From Tropicibacter sp. R16_0 (GTDB lineage Bacteria; Pseudomonadota; Alphaproteobacteria; Rhodobacterales; Rhodobacteraceae), in assembly GCF_017743935.1 (NCBI RefSeq), contig NZ_JAGHRE010000009.1:203659-267658 (forward strand): a stretch of 64,000 nt of DNA, given 5' to 3'. Of this stretch, positions 49,261-58,288 are shown piece by piece. Every line of letters starts with the position of its first letter. The stretch's first letter is position 1. The notes beneath the pieces were generated by a model that saw only the letters and a list, made by a program, of their open reading frames with translations, was not told the DNA's origin and ran no database searches. The translations under genes and the position numbers were made by a program.

Positions 49261-49914
49261 ATGGCCAAACCGCCGCCCACAGTTGGCTCTTCCACGTTCG
49301 AACGCATCAAGCGCGACATCATCTTCGGCACGCTCGCACCAGGATCGAAGTTGAAACTGGACGGTTTGAAAGAACGGTATTCAGCCAGCGTCTCGACCTT
49401 GCGGGAAACGCTCAACCGGTTGGCCAGCGATGGGTTCGTCGCAGCAGAGGAGCAGCGCGGCTTCTTCGTGACACCCGTGTCCAAGGATGATCTGCGTGAA
49501 ATCGCCAGCCTTCGCATTCTGTTGGAACGCCACGCCTTACAGCAGTCAATCGCAAACGGGGACACGGAATGGGAGGGGGATGTGGTCGCCGCCCATCACA
49601 AGCTGCACCGCATGGAGCTTCAGATGCAGTCCGGGGACGAAACCGAAAAGGAGACCTGGAAGCGGTATGACTGGGAGTTCCACCTGTCGCTTATTCGCGC
49701 ATGCAATTCGCAAAACCTCTTGTCGCTTCATTCCAAGATCTACGACAAATACCTGCGATATCAGATGTTGGTCTTCACCTTTCGCGGGGAGGCCGCAGCG
49801 GCCGAGCATCAAGGTATGCTGGATGCCGCCCTGTCCCGCGATTCTGACACTGCGATCAGATTTCTCGAAGATCATATCAACAACGGGTTAATTCACACGC
49901 TTGAAGCAATGTAG
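49261..49914 (+). CDS. GntR-family regulator (FCD subfamily)
   Basis: Protein of 217 residues. The N-terminal winged helix (about 10-72) includes LKERYSASVSTLRETLNRLASDGFV, followed by an all-helical FCD ligand domain with metal-type ligands (the WEFHLSLIRACNS segment and a late histidine). FCD regulators usually sense small carboxylic acids. Divergent from the Gfo/TRAP/quiC operon, which it probably represses until substrate is present. Confidence 0.88.
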   Translation: MAKPPPTVGSSTFERIKRDIIFGTLAPGSKLKLDGLKERYSASVSTLRETLNRLASDGFVAAEEQRGFFVTPVSKDDLREIASLRILLERHALQQSIANGDTEWEGDVVAAHHKLHRMELQMQSGDETEKETWKRYDWEFHLSLIRACNSQNLLSLHSKIYDKYLRYQMLVFTFRGEAAAAEHQGMLDAALSRDSDTAIRFLEDHINNGLIHTLEAM

Positions 49915-50404
49915 AACCCGGCAAGACCCTGGAACTTGGACCAAGCTCGAAACCGGAGTAGACATTTAACCCTGCTCACACGAATTATGTCATTTGAAAA
50001 GGCGAATTGGCTGTGCTCCACCCCAATTCATTTTACCAGCCTCCAGTCTAGCACGTTGAACACAGGTCGGCTGTAAGGGTCTGAACTGCTCATCGGTTCT
50101 ATGTACTGTCGGTGTCCTATTAAGGCTGCTTCTCAACAGGTTGCTCCACCCATGCCGCGCGCGTTCATCTTCGCTTTAGATCGCCATAAACGTGTGTATT
50201 CATTTTCCGAATTGCTAACGTCAAAACGCCCTAAACTCAATAGGCTGGCGGCATTAAAAGTTTAACGTCACCGGCACACTTGGCATTTCGCATAGTACTG
50301 CACATCTACCGAAATGATATTAACCATTGAATATATTTTGACTCGTCGACCCGCCACCCAAAAGATCAATTTCAATATTTTTCACCAATTAAGAGCCTTA
50401 TGTT
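49915..50404. other. 490-base gap before FG-GAP protein gene
   Basis: Lower in GC than the surrounding genes. It holds the promoter of the FG-GAP gene. On the minus strand a short open frame (50132-50028) ends in VLDWRLVK and looks more protein-like than chance, but I do not recognise it and found no ribosome site. No repeat, inverted repeat pair or RNA element was recognised. Confidence 0.4.
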
Positions 50405-52669
50405 ATGTCAGACAATCCTATTTTCTCGCTTTCCAACCTCACCGGTCCCAACCGCTTCGACTTCGACGGGGTTGATGCGCAAGATTCCAGCGGCACTTCT
50501 GTTTCCTCTGCCGGAGATGTGAATGGGGATGGATTTGATGATATTCTCATTGGGGCCCACTCAGCCGATCCAAACGGGATAAATGGTGCTGGGGCAAGTT
50601 ACGTGGTTTTTGGTACAAACGCGGACTTTTGGTCCTCTCAGTCCTTGAGCAATCTGGATGGCACCAACGGCTTTCGCATAACTGGGAAAGCGGTGAATGA
50701 CCGCAGCGGGCAATCAATCTCGTCTGCAGGGGATATCAACGGTGATGGGTTTGACGACATCATCATTGGAGCACGAGCTGCGGATCGTGACGGGCAAATG
50801 GATGCCGGAGAGAGCTATGTGGTCTTTGGTGCCGCATCTGGTTTTTCTGCCTCGCTGTCCCTGTCGGATCTGGATGGAAGCAACGGCTTTCGCCTCTTTG
50901 GAACAACGACCAACGGTCTGAGCGGCTATTCTGTCTCTTCTGCAGGGGATGTGAATGGTGACGGGGTTGGCGATTTGGTCATTGGTGCACCGCTTGCTTC
51001 CCCAAATGGCGTTCTGAACGCGGGGGAAAGCTACGTCGTGTTTGGTACGACCTCTGGATTTTCGGCGTCTCTGTCATTGGCCGATCTGGATGGTAGCAAT
51101 GGTTTTCGCCTGAACGGAACTGATACACTTGGCTTCAGCGGCAGGTCGGTTGCATCCGCCGGGGACATCAATGGTGACGGGTTTGATGATATCATCGTTG
51201 GCGCACCTGGTGCCGACCCCTTGGGAGTGGATTCCGCCGGGGCAAGCTATGTGATATTCGGAGCAGCGACTGGTTTCTCGCCCTCGCTTTCATTGAATGA
51301 TCTTGATGGCAGCAACGGCTTTCGCCTCAACGGCGTCGCGGCCGTTTTTGGTCGAAGCGGTTATTCTGTTGCTTCTGCCGGGGATGTGAACGGCGATGGG
51401 TTGGATGACATCATAATCGGAGCACCGCAGGTCAGCACGGCCGGCGAAACGCCCATTGGCGAGAGCTATGTGGTCTTTGGATCTAACAGTGGGTTTTCCG
51501 CATCAATGTCCTTGTCCGATCTGGATGGCACCAACGGCTTTCGCATCGAAGGGTTCCGGTATGGTGACGGAAACGGCACGTCTGTTTCTTCGGCAGGGGA
51601 TGTGAATGGGGACGGGTTCGACGATATCCTCATCGGCGCACCCGGGGCCGATCCAAATCGCAATAGCGAAGCAGGAGAAAGCTATTTGGTGCTGGGCACA
51701 GACACTGGCTTTTCCTCCACTCTCTCCTTGACTGATCTGGACGGCAGCAACGGATTCATTTTTCAAGGAATTGACGCATCCGACAACAGCGGCGCTTCTG
51801 TTGCCTCTGCCGGGGATGTGAATGGGGATGGGTTCGACGACTTTCTCATCGGTACGTCGCGCGGCAATCCGGCCGGTCCGGTTTCCGAAGGAGAAAGCTA
51901 TCTCGTATTTGGGTCCGCAAACGGCTTTTTTGCGGCCAGCCCCGTTCGAGGCACCGCTGCGGACGACTGGCTAACCATTCCGGCGGACTGGCAGCTTGGA
52001 CTGCGCCAGATCGATGGCGGCGATGGCACCGACATGATGTCCTTTGCCGGGCTTGATGCAGGCATCTATGCCAACACCCAAACCGGCCAGGCCAACAGCG
52101 GTTTGTCCAGCGCCCCATTTGATCTCATCATGGCCTCCATCGAAAACGTCACTGGCACCAGCCATGCGGATACCTTTAATGGCTCGGACCGGGCCGAGCT
52201 TTTTCGCGGGCTGGGTGGCAACGACACCTTCTACGCCAGCCACGCCGGGGCCGATACCTACGAGGGCGGCGGCGGTCGTGATACGCTCACCTATGCCCAA
52301 TCCTCAGAAGGCGTTTCCGCGTCACTGATCAGTGGGCGCGGTTGGAATGGCGATGCAGAAGGTGACCAGTACTCTGGGATCGAGGACTTGGTGGGCTCAA
52401 ACCATGACGACTTCCTGTGGGGCGACCACGGCGACAACAAGCTGGTCGGCGGCCATGGGAACGACACGATCATGGGCAACGACGGCAATGACTATATTCT
52501 TGCGGGCCACGGCTACGACACGATCGTCTATACGAGCCCCAGATCAGAATACATCATCATCCAGAACGGGATTCGCACCGACGTCATCCACACTGAGGGG
52601 TTCAACGGTCACGACATCATCGGCCACGCCGAAGTGCTCCAGTTCACCGACGGGGACTTTATCCTGTAA
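50405..52669 (+). CDS. FG-GAP repeat protein with RTX tail
   Basis: Protein of 754 residues. About seven FG-GAP/integrin-alpha-like repeats of 71-72 residues fill the first 510 residues, each with a calcium loop of the form GDVNGDGFDDILIGA. An RTX-like region follows, and the end (TDGDFIL) resembles other type I secretion signals. No N-terminal signal peptide is present. Probably an extracellular calcium-binding adhesin-like protein. The module after about residue 600 is related to the tails of the other two RTX proteins in this window. The ribosome site is weak. Confidence 0.85.
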   Translation: MSDNPIFSLSNLTGPNRFDFDGVDAQDSSGTSVSSAGDVNGDGFDDILIGAHSADPNGINGAGASYVVFGTNADFWSSQSLSNLDGTNGFRITGKAVNDRSGQSISSAGDINGDGFDDIIIGARAADRDGQMDAGESYVVFGAASGFSASLSLSDLDGSNGFRLFGTTTNGLSGYSVSSAGDVNGDGVGDLVIGAPLASPNGVLNAGESYVVFGTTSGFSASLSLADLDGSNGFRLNGTDTLGFSGRSVASAGDINGDGFDDIIVGAPGADPLGVDSAGASYVIFGAATGFSPSLSLNDLDGSNGFRLNGVAAVFGRSGYSVASAGDVNGDGLDDIIIGAPQVSTAGETPIGESYVVFGSNSGFSASMSLSDLDGTNGFRIEGFRYGDGNGTSVSSAGDVNGDGFDDILIGAPGADPNRNSEAGESYLVLGTDTGFSSTLSLTDLDGSNGFIFQGIDASDNSGASVASAGDVNGDGFDDFLIGTSRGNPAGPVSEGESYLVFGSANGFFAASPVRGTAADDWLTIPADWQLGLRQIDGGDGTDMMSFAGLDAGIYANTQTGQANSGLSSAPFDLIMASIENVTGTSHADTFNGSDRAELFRGLGGNDTFYASHAGADTYEGGGGRDTLTYAQSSEGVSASLISGRGWNGDAEGDQYSGIEDLVGSNHDDFLWGDHGDNKLVGGHGNDTIMGNDGNDYILAGHGYDTIVYTSPRSEYIIIQNGIRTDVIHTEGFNGHDIIGHAEVLQFTDGDFIL
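50500..51900 (+). repeat. tandem FG-GAP coding repeat, about 215 bp period
   Basis: Seven in-frame copies are seen, with the calcium-loop codons recurring near 50515, 50730, 50945, 51160, 51383, 51597 and 51813. Copies are clearly related at DNA level (recurring GCCGGGGATGTGAATGG-like stretches) but diverged, so the array is not freshly expanded. Confidence 0.85.
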
Positions 52670-52706
52670 GTTGCACGTCTCGTCACAACCAAGAGAGCTC
52701 GTGGCG

Positions 52707-53537
52707 TCACTCTGGCCGCACGGCAAAGTCGGCGAGCAGGCGGTTGAATTCCGCAGCCTGCTCGATGTTGACTAAATGGCCGGTCCCGGGAAACCGGTGC
52801 CATACGGCGTTCGGTAGAGTGTCTTGTAGGAAGGCATTTGTCTCGCCCACCAGATAGTAGTCCTCGTCTCCGGTGACCAGCAGCACGGGCTTTTCGAATA
52901 CTGCCAGCCGTGCCTGATCCTGAAACAGGGATCGCCGGTTCCAATGCACGGTGGACAGCACATGAACAGCGCCTTCGGACGATTGACCATGCAGGTTCTG
53001 CGCGTAGATGGCCCAGTTTTCGGGGTCATTTTTCTGAAAGCTTTGATAGGCTGGGTCATCTTCAAGAACGGCGACGGCCCCCTCCCCGCCCCGTTCTTCG
53101 CGCAGCTTGGCCTCGTGGCCGATCCACTCTTGCCGATAGCGGACCCGTTCCTGATCGTCGCGCGGGCCAGAGCTGTTGCCGACAAGGGTCACGCTGGCCA
53201 CGCGGTCGGGGTGGGTCAACGCAAAGTCGAGGCTGGTGAAGCTGCCCATGGATGTTCCGACCACATTGGCCGCCTCCAGTCCCAGGTGGTCCATCAGGGC
53301 CAACAGGTCGCTTGTGGAGTAGGATTGCCCGTACTGGCTGCGGTCCTGGGGAACGGCAGACGGCAGAAAGCCACGGGCACTATAGGTGATGCAGCGAAAG
53401 GACTTGCTCAGCTGTGCCACCTGCAGGTGCCAGCTGCGATAGTCGCCGCCAAATTCGTGCACAAAGACGATGGGGGCGCCAGTCCCTGTCTCTACATAGT
53501 GGATCGAAACGCCGTCAGCGGTTTGAAATTCGGGCAT
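52707..53537 (-). CDS. alpha/beta hydrolase
   Basis: Hydrolase of 276 residues. The nucleophile elbow GTSMGS gives Ser96, and a likely acid is Asp224 or Asp226 (TGDEDYYL). His254 (GTGHLVN) completes the triad. It resembles enol-lactone hydrolases and carboxylesterases such as PcaD. Last gene of a five-gene catabolic operon, 22 bases after the CoA-transferase gene. Substrate unknown. Confidence 0.85.
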   Translation of the reverse strand: MPEFQTADGVSIHYVETGTGAPIVFVHEFGGDYRSWHLQVAQLSKSFRCITYSARGFLPSAVPQDRSQYGQSYSTSDLLALMDHLGLEAANVVGTSMGSFTSLDFALTHPDRVASVTLVGNSSGPRDDQERVRYRQEWIGHEAKLREERGGEGAVAVLEDDPAYQSFQKNDPENWAIYAQNLHGQSSEGAVHVLSTVHWNRRSLFQDQARLAVFEKPVLLVTGDEDYYLVGETNAFLQDTLPNAVWHRFPGTGHLVNIEQAAEFNRLLADFAVRPE

Positions 53538-53559
53538 GGTTTGTGTCCTGAATGGGCAG

Positions 53560-54720
53560 TCAAGAGTGGGCGTCGGTCAGCGCGTCGATAGCAGCCGGGT
53601 CATAGCCCAGTTCCGCCAGAACCTCGCGCGTGTGCTGTCCCAGTTCGGGCGCGGGGCTTTCCTGCAGATCCCTGTCTGCGATGGGGTTGCGCGCAAATTG
53701 CATGTCCCGCCCGTTTGCGTTCACGGTCGAAAACGCCGCGTATTCCTTGGCAATTGGACTGTCGGCAATGGTTTGGATGTTTTCCACCACCGAACAGGGG
53801 ATCGCATTGTCGATCAGGATCTGGATCCAATGGGCCGACGGGTGCTGTTTCAGATGCGCGCCCAACACCTCGTCCAAGGCATCGCGGTTGGCCAGCCGCG
53901 CCTCGTCGCCCTGAAACCGCGCATCGTCCAGCAACTCGGTATAGCCGATGGCCTCGCAGAAGCGTGGCCAATCCTTGTCGCTGCCCAGGCCGATGACAAT
54001 GTCGCGGTCCGCGGTCGGATAGGGCTCAAACGGTGTCATCGACGGGTGACGCGACCCGATCGGCCCCGGCACGATGCCTGCGTTCAGATACCGGGCAAAG
54101 GCATTTTCCAGGCACACCCACTGGCACGCCAGCATCGAGACATCCAAATGGCTGGTTTGATCCACCCCCTTGGCATCGCGTTCAAAAAGCCGCTGCAGAA
54201 TGCCAATGGTGGTAAAGAGCGCGGCGGCAATATCGCCAACAGAAAAACCAACACGCGTCGGATCGCCACCCAACTCGCCATTGATGCTCATCATGCCGCT
54301 CATCGCCTGCACCACGATGTCATAGGCGGGGCGGTGCGACAGGCTGCCGGTCTGGCCAAAGCCGCTGATCGAGGCCGAGATCAGCCGGGGGTTGATCCGC
54401 CTCAGGTCGGCATCGCCGCACCCCAGCCGGTCGCGCACCCCGGGGCGCATGTTTTCGACAAAAACGTCCGAGGTGGCCAGCAGCTTGTGCAGGGCTTCCT
54501 TGCCTTCATCGGTCTTCAGATCCAGCCTCACCGACCGCTTGTTGCGGTTCAGCGAGGCGAAATAGAGGCTGATGTCGTCCTCAAACGGTGGCGTGGTGCG
54601 GGCAAGATCACCGTTCGGATTTTCCACCTTGATCACATCCGCGCCGAGGCTGGCCAGCAACCAGGTGCAGAACGGACCGGACAGGACCGAGGTCATATCA
54701 ACAACGCGGATGCCTTTCAT
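53560..54720 (-). CDS. class III CoA-transferase (CaiB/BaiF family)
   Basis: Protein of 386 residues that moves CoA between carboxylic acids. Family features include the N-terminal VVDMTSVLSGPFCTWLLASLGADVIKVE-type start (GADVIKVENP near 27-36) and the catalytic aspartate in SHLDVSML (about residue 183). The ATG at 54720 follows AGGAGAG. It sits directly after a crotonase-family gene in a coupled operon, so the pathway goes through CoA thioesters. Confidence 0.88.
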   Translation of the reverse strand: MKGIRVVDMTSVLSGPFCTWLLASLGADVIKVENPNGDLARTTPPFEDDISLYFASLNRNKRSVRLDLKTDEGKEALHKLLATSDVFVENMRPGVRDRLGCGDADLRRINPRLISASISGFGQTGSLSHRPAYDIVVQAMSGMMSINGELGGDPTRVGFSVGDIAAALFTTIGILQRLFERDAKGVDQTSHLDVSMLACQWVCLENAFARYLNAGIVPGPIGSRHPSMTPFEPYPTADRDIVIGLGSDKDWPRFCEAIGYTELLDDARFQGDEARLANRDALDEVLGAHLKQHPSAHWIQILIDNAIPCSVVENIQTIADSPIAKEYAAFSTVNANGRDMQFARNPIADRDLQESPAPELGQHTREVLAELGYDPAAIDALTDAHS

Positions 54721-54722
54721 GA

Positions 54723-55364
54723 TCACGCTCTCCTTAGCATGGATTTCAGTGTTTTCAGATGCGCGCCCTCGGCGGCCAGTGCGGTGGCGCAGAGGCTGCG
54801 GCAGGTGTCTTGCAACGCCTCTGGCGGCGTCAACCGGTCGATCAGGCCCCACGCGGCGGCGTCTTCGGCGCTCACCGTGTCACCGCCTAGAAGGATCGCA
54901 GCACTGCGGCCGGGACCAATCAGCGCCTGCAAGGTATCGACGTCATATTGACCGGGCAGCACGTTGTTCTTCAAAACAGGGTACCCGAACCGTGCTTCGG
55001 GCACGCAGATCCGGATGTCGCAACCAAGCGCCAGTGTCATCCCGCCGCCGATACAAGGTCCGTTGATGGCCGCTACTGTCAGAATTGGAACCGCTCGCAG
55101 GGCCTCGGCCATCTCGTCCCAGGGGTCAGGGCCATTTTGCGCATCATACAACGTGTTCAAATCCGCACCGGCGCAAAACACCCGATCGCCAGCACCGGTC
55201 ATGATGATGGCCCGCAGGTCGTCGTCGGTTGCGGCCTTTCGGAAGATGTCCCGCAACAGGACCAGCATCTCGGTGGTCAGCGAATTGGCCTTGTCCGGGC
55301 GGTTGACGGTCACAGTCAAGCACGCGCCGTCGCGCTGTGTTAGGATCAGGCTGTCTGCACTCAT
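54723..55364 (-). CDS. crotonase-family protein lacking catalytic Glu pair
   Basis: Protein of 213 residues of the enoyl-CoA hydratase/isomerase family. The oxyanion-hole segments are present (FCAGADL near 64 and GPCIGGGMTLALGCD near 98). Aligned with the rat hydratase without gaps around ARFGYPV, the two catalytic glutamates (rat Glu144 and Glu164) are Val and Ala here, so simple hydration is unlikely. It is also shorter than usual (about 255-260), missing the C-terminal helices. Start and stop are coupled: the ATG overlaps the aldolase stop by four bases. It may catalyse another crotonase reaction such as isomerisation, hydrolysis or decarboxylation. Confidence 0.82.
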   Translation of the reverse strand: MSADSLILTQRDGACLTVTVNRPDKANSLTTEMLVLLRDIFRKAATDDDLRAIIMTGAGDRVFCAGADLNTLYDAQNGPDPWDEMAEALRAVPILTVAAINGPCIGGGMTLALGCDIRICVPEARFGYPVLKNNVLPGQYDVDTLQALIGPGRSAAILLGGDTVSAEDAAAWGLIDRLTPPEALQDTCRSLCATALAAEGAHLKTLKSMLRRA

Positions 55365-56089
55365 GACCGATACTCCGGCACCGTACGGTCCAACATCCGC
55401 AGTAGCGCGGGCCATTGCACCGCACCTTGGGGGCCGCTGTCGGGTGAACCCCAATCATGCAGGGCGCTCATGGCGTCATCGGTGATCGTGATGGGCCTGT
55501 CGGTCGCGCCCAGGATGTCCACTTGGATTTTACAGGCCATTTCAAGGTAGTAATGGTAGGCAAAGGCCTCAGCCGCCGTTCGCCCGACGACCAGCAGCCC
55601 GTGGTTTTGCAGCAGCATGGCGAAATTGCTGCCCAAGTCGCGGGCCAGCAGCGCGCCTTCATCCTCGACCGCGGTCGAGTCCTGATACGGATGGCTCGAC
55701 AAGGTTCCCAACACAAAGCCCGCGTGCTGCGACAAGGGCAGCAACCCCTGTGGCATGGCCGACACCGCGACACCGGCACGGGTATGGCTGTGGATGACGT
55801 AATTCACATCAGGCCGCGCGTTCAGGATGCCGGAATGGATGATATGCCCCGCCAGATTGACGACCTTGCCGCTGCTCGGCTGATCATCGACCGCCGCACC
55901 GTCAAACGACATGCGGGTCAGGTTTGACGCCATGATCTCATCAAACATCAGATCATGCGAATTCAGCAGATAATGCCTCGGATCCTCCGGCAACCGCGCC
56001 GAGATATGGGTCGAGGTCAGATCGGTCCAGCCAAAGTGATGCGCCAGCCGGTAGAGCGCAGCCAGCTCTTGGCGGATTGCGGTGCTCAT
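55361..56089 (-). CDS. class II aldolase/adducin-family protein
   Basis: Protein of 242 residues with the metal-binding histidines of the family: His100 and His102 (IHSHTRAG) and His163 (QNHGLL). Members are aldolases, epimerases or decarboxylases acting on hydroxy acids and sugar phosphates. It overlaps the Rieske oxygenase gene by four bases upstream and the crotonase gene by four bases downstream. Its exact reaction is unknown. Confidence 0.85.
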   Translation of the reverse strand: MSTAIRQELAALYRLAHHFGWTDLTSTHISARLPEDPRHYLLNSHDLMFDEIMASNLTRMSFDGAAVDDQPSSGKVVNLAGHIIHSGILNARPDVNYVIHSHTRAGVAVSAMPQGLLPLSQHAGFVLGTLSSHPYQDSTAVEDEGALLARDLGSNFAMLLQNHGLLVVGRTAAEAFAYHYYLEMACKIQVDILGATDRPITITDDAMSALHDWGSPDSGPQGAVQWPALLRMLDRTVPEYRS

Positions 56090-57177
56090 GCGCTCTCTCC
56101 CAAAGCATCCCGGTACAGGTTGTGGAAATGGCGCAGCCCCACCTCGCTCATCGCACCGCAGCCGTCGCCGATGACATAGGGCCCCGGTTCAAAGGCGCGG
56201 CTTTGCATGCCTTTCTGGATTTTCGAGACAACAACCTCATCTTCGGCTCCGGTGGTGGCTTTGTGCTTGTGCATCAGAGCAATCACATCCTCATCCGCGA
56301 TGTCGCCGCTAGAGAACCAACGGTAACGGTAGATCGTCTTGTTCCAGGCAATCGGCAGAAACTGACGGATGGTGAAGTACCCTCCCGGATAACAGCACAT
56401 CGAGACATTTGGGAAAATCCAATATGCCCCGTAGTCGCCTGCGCGCGGACTGGCGGTCAGGTCGTAATCGTATTGCTTTTCATTCCGGGTCTGCGCCTTG
56501 CCGTCATGCCAGATCGTCTTGCCCTTGGGGATGGTGGTATAGCCTTCCATCTCAAGCACGCCATGGGTCAGAGATGAGGCATGCACTGTTGGGCAATGGT
56601 AGCATTCGTTGTAGTTTTCCACCGAAAGCTTCCAGTTGCTGTCATGCGCGATCTCGGTCTCGCAGACAAACTTCAACTTGGTTGGGTCGGGGTGAAAGCT
56701 GAGGATGTTCTGGCGGTACTCTTCCAGCTCGTCACCCATCGGGGCGGCGTTTTCGTCCAAATTGACAAAGACAAAGCCCAAGAACTCCTCGACCCTGATC
56801 TTGCGCAGATTGATCTGGTCACAACTCAACCCGTCGCTTTCCACCGATCCGGGCGCGCGGCGCAGCCTGCCGTTAATCTCATAGGTCCAAGCATGATAAG
56901 GGCAAACCAGCACCCGCTTGCCCTTCCCTTCCCCCTCCACCAACGGATGTCCGCGATGACGACAGATATTGTAATAGGCCTTTATCGTTCCGTCCTGGGC
57001 ACGAATGACGAAGATATCTTCGTCCACGATGGTGTGGGTCTTGAAATCCCCTGGTTCCGCAATCTCGGACACATGGCAGACGCATTGCCAGCTGCGGAAA
57101 AAGATCCGCTCCTTGTCCCGCTCAAAACAGTCCGGCTCGATATAATACCGCGCAGCCAGTGGCGTATTCCGTGACAT
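56086..57177 (-). CDS. Rieske oxygenase, quaternary-ammonium type
   Basis: Oxygenase subunit of 363 residues. Rieske ligands are Cys72/His74 and Cys92/His95. Iron-site residues are His194 and His199, and the bridging residue is Glu191 (ECYHC), replacing the common Asp, as in carnitine (CntA) and glycine-betaine oxygenases. No reductase gene is adjacent; electrons may come from the gbcB-like reductase at 24.4 kb or from elsewhere. First gene of a coupled operon with an aldolase, a crotonase, a CoA-transferase and a hydrolase, divergent from a LysR gene. A substrate with a quaternary or tertiary amine is suggested but not shown. Confidence 0.84.
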   Translation of the reverse strand: MSRNTPLAARYYIEPDCFERDKERIFFRSWQCVCHVSEIAEPGDFKTHTIVDEDIFVIRAQDGTIKAYYNICRHRGHPLVEGEGKGKRVLVCPYHAWTYEINGRLRRAPGSVESDGLSCDQINLRKIRVEEFLGFVFVNLDENAAPMGDELEEYRQNILSFHPDPTKLKFVCETEIAHDSNWKLSVENYNECYHCPTVHASSLTHGVLEMEGYTTIPKGKTIWHDGKAQTRNEKQYDYDLTASPRAGDYGAYWIFPNVSMCCYPGGYFTIRQFLPIAWNKTIYRYRWFSSGDIADEDVIALMHKHKATTGAEDEVVVSKIQKGMQSRAFEPGPYVIGDGCGAMSEVGLRHFHNLYRDALGESA

Positions 57178-57261
57178 CTGCCCTCCGCTTCTGGCGGGTT
57201 TTTCCCGGTTCCGCCGCGTTGCTTGTTCCCTGTCGAGCCGCAGCCTGCCTTGTTGTAGCCG

Positions 57262-57288
57262 GTGTGAATAGATAGAAAGATTCTACAC
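57262..57288. promoter_or_regulatory. possible LysR operator
   Basis: An imperfect inverted repeat GTGTGAAT-N10-ATTCTACAC lies between the divergent lysR gene and the Rieske operon, 27 bases before the lysR start. Its geometry resembles a T-N11-A type LysR site. Inferred from position and symmetry only. Confidence 0.4.
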
Positions 57289-57315
57289 CTAGGGTAACTT
57301 CAAATTGGCCTATCC

Positions 57316-58209
57316 ATGCTGAACCTTTCAGATCAGGCTCCGCTCGGGGCGGTGCGTGTCTTTGCCGTCGCCGCACGTTTCGGCAATTTCAAACGCGCCG
57401 CGGCCGAATTGGGGGTGACGCCAACGGCGGTCAGTTCTCAGGTCAAATCGCTTGAAAGGTTCCTTGGCTGCCAGCTGTTTGACCGCAACGCCCAGTCCGT
57501 CACGCTGAACGAGCCCGGTCGGCAGTTTGCAGAAGCCTGCGACGCGGTCTTTGCGCGGTTGGACAAGGCCGTGCAGGACGTGCGCCAAACCGCCAGCCGC
57601 ACCTCGATCACGGTGGGGGTCGGCGCGTTGATCGGTTCACAATGGCTGTCGAAGAGGTTGTTCAGCTTCTGGCAGCACTTTCCCGAGACCGGCTTGCACT
57701 TGCAGTATTCCCCTGGCGGGGTGGAGTTTTCGGATGGTCAGACTGACATGATGCTGGCCTGGGGCGACGGCCGCTGGCCCGGGTTGATCTCTGAGCCGTT
57801 GCTGCGCTTTGATACCTCGCCGATAATCAGCCCATCGCTGCTGGAAGGCAAATCAGCCTTAACCAATCCTGCCGACTTGCTGACCCGGCCCTTGCTGCAT
57901 TGGAAAGACCAGTTCGATTGGCTGGAATGGTTCGCCGCCATGGGGGTCGAAACTGATGGGCGGCTGCCCGGTGTCGTGATCGACGATTCCAGCGTTCTGT
58001 TGCGGGCGGTTCTGTCTGGCCAGGGGGTTTCGCTTGGGTTGCTTCCCCTTGTTCAGAACGAATTGCACTCGGGACAGCTGATACGACCGTTCCGCGATGC
58101 ATTCACGCCATCACGCTCTTATCACTTGGTCTACCCTCCGGAAGCGATGGAGCAAGCGCAATTGAAAGCCTTCCGGGATTGGATAGTCGAAGAAGCCGGT
58201 TTGAAATGA
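57316..58209 (+). CDS. LysR-family regulator
   Basis: Protein of 297 residues. The N-terminal helix-turn-helix includes NFKRAAAELGVTPTAVSSQVKSLE (about 24-47), followed by a periplasmic-binding-type effector domain. It is close to the GcvA-like group of LysR regulators. Divergent from the Rieske-led operon, which it most likely activates in response to a pathway metabolite. Confidence 0.9.
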   Translation: MLNLSDQAPLGAVRVFAVAARFGNFKRAAAELGVTPTAVSSQVKSLERFLGCQLFDRNAQSVTLNEPGRQFAEACDAVFARLDKAVQDVRQTASRTSITVGVGALIGSQWLSKRLFSFWQHFPETGLHLQYSPGGVEFSDGQTDMMLAWGDGRWPGLISEPLLRFDTSPIISPSLLEGKSALTNPADLLTRPLLHWKDQFDWLEWFAAMGVETDGRLPGVVIDDSSVLLRAVLSGQGVSLGLLPLVQNELHSGQLIRPFRDAFTPSRSYHLVYPPEAMEQAQLKAFRDWIVEEAGLK

Positions 58210-58288
58210 CCTTTTGTAATGCAGGGCGCTGCATCAGCGTGTGTCGGGCTGATTGGGGAGCCCCGATGCGGCGCGAGCACCCGTCGCC

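Noticed and set aside
50028..50132. Short minus-strand frame ending VLDWRLVK, possible gene remnant
   Set aside because: Protein-like in composition, but too short, without ribosome site and not recognised; noted only.
53536..54951. Plus-strand open frame of 471 codons
   Set aside because: Antisense to the CoA-transferase and part of the crotonase gene, both with clear motifs on the other strand.
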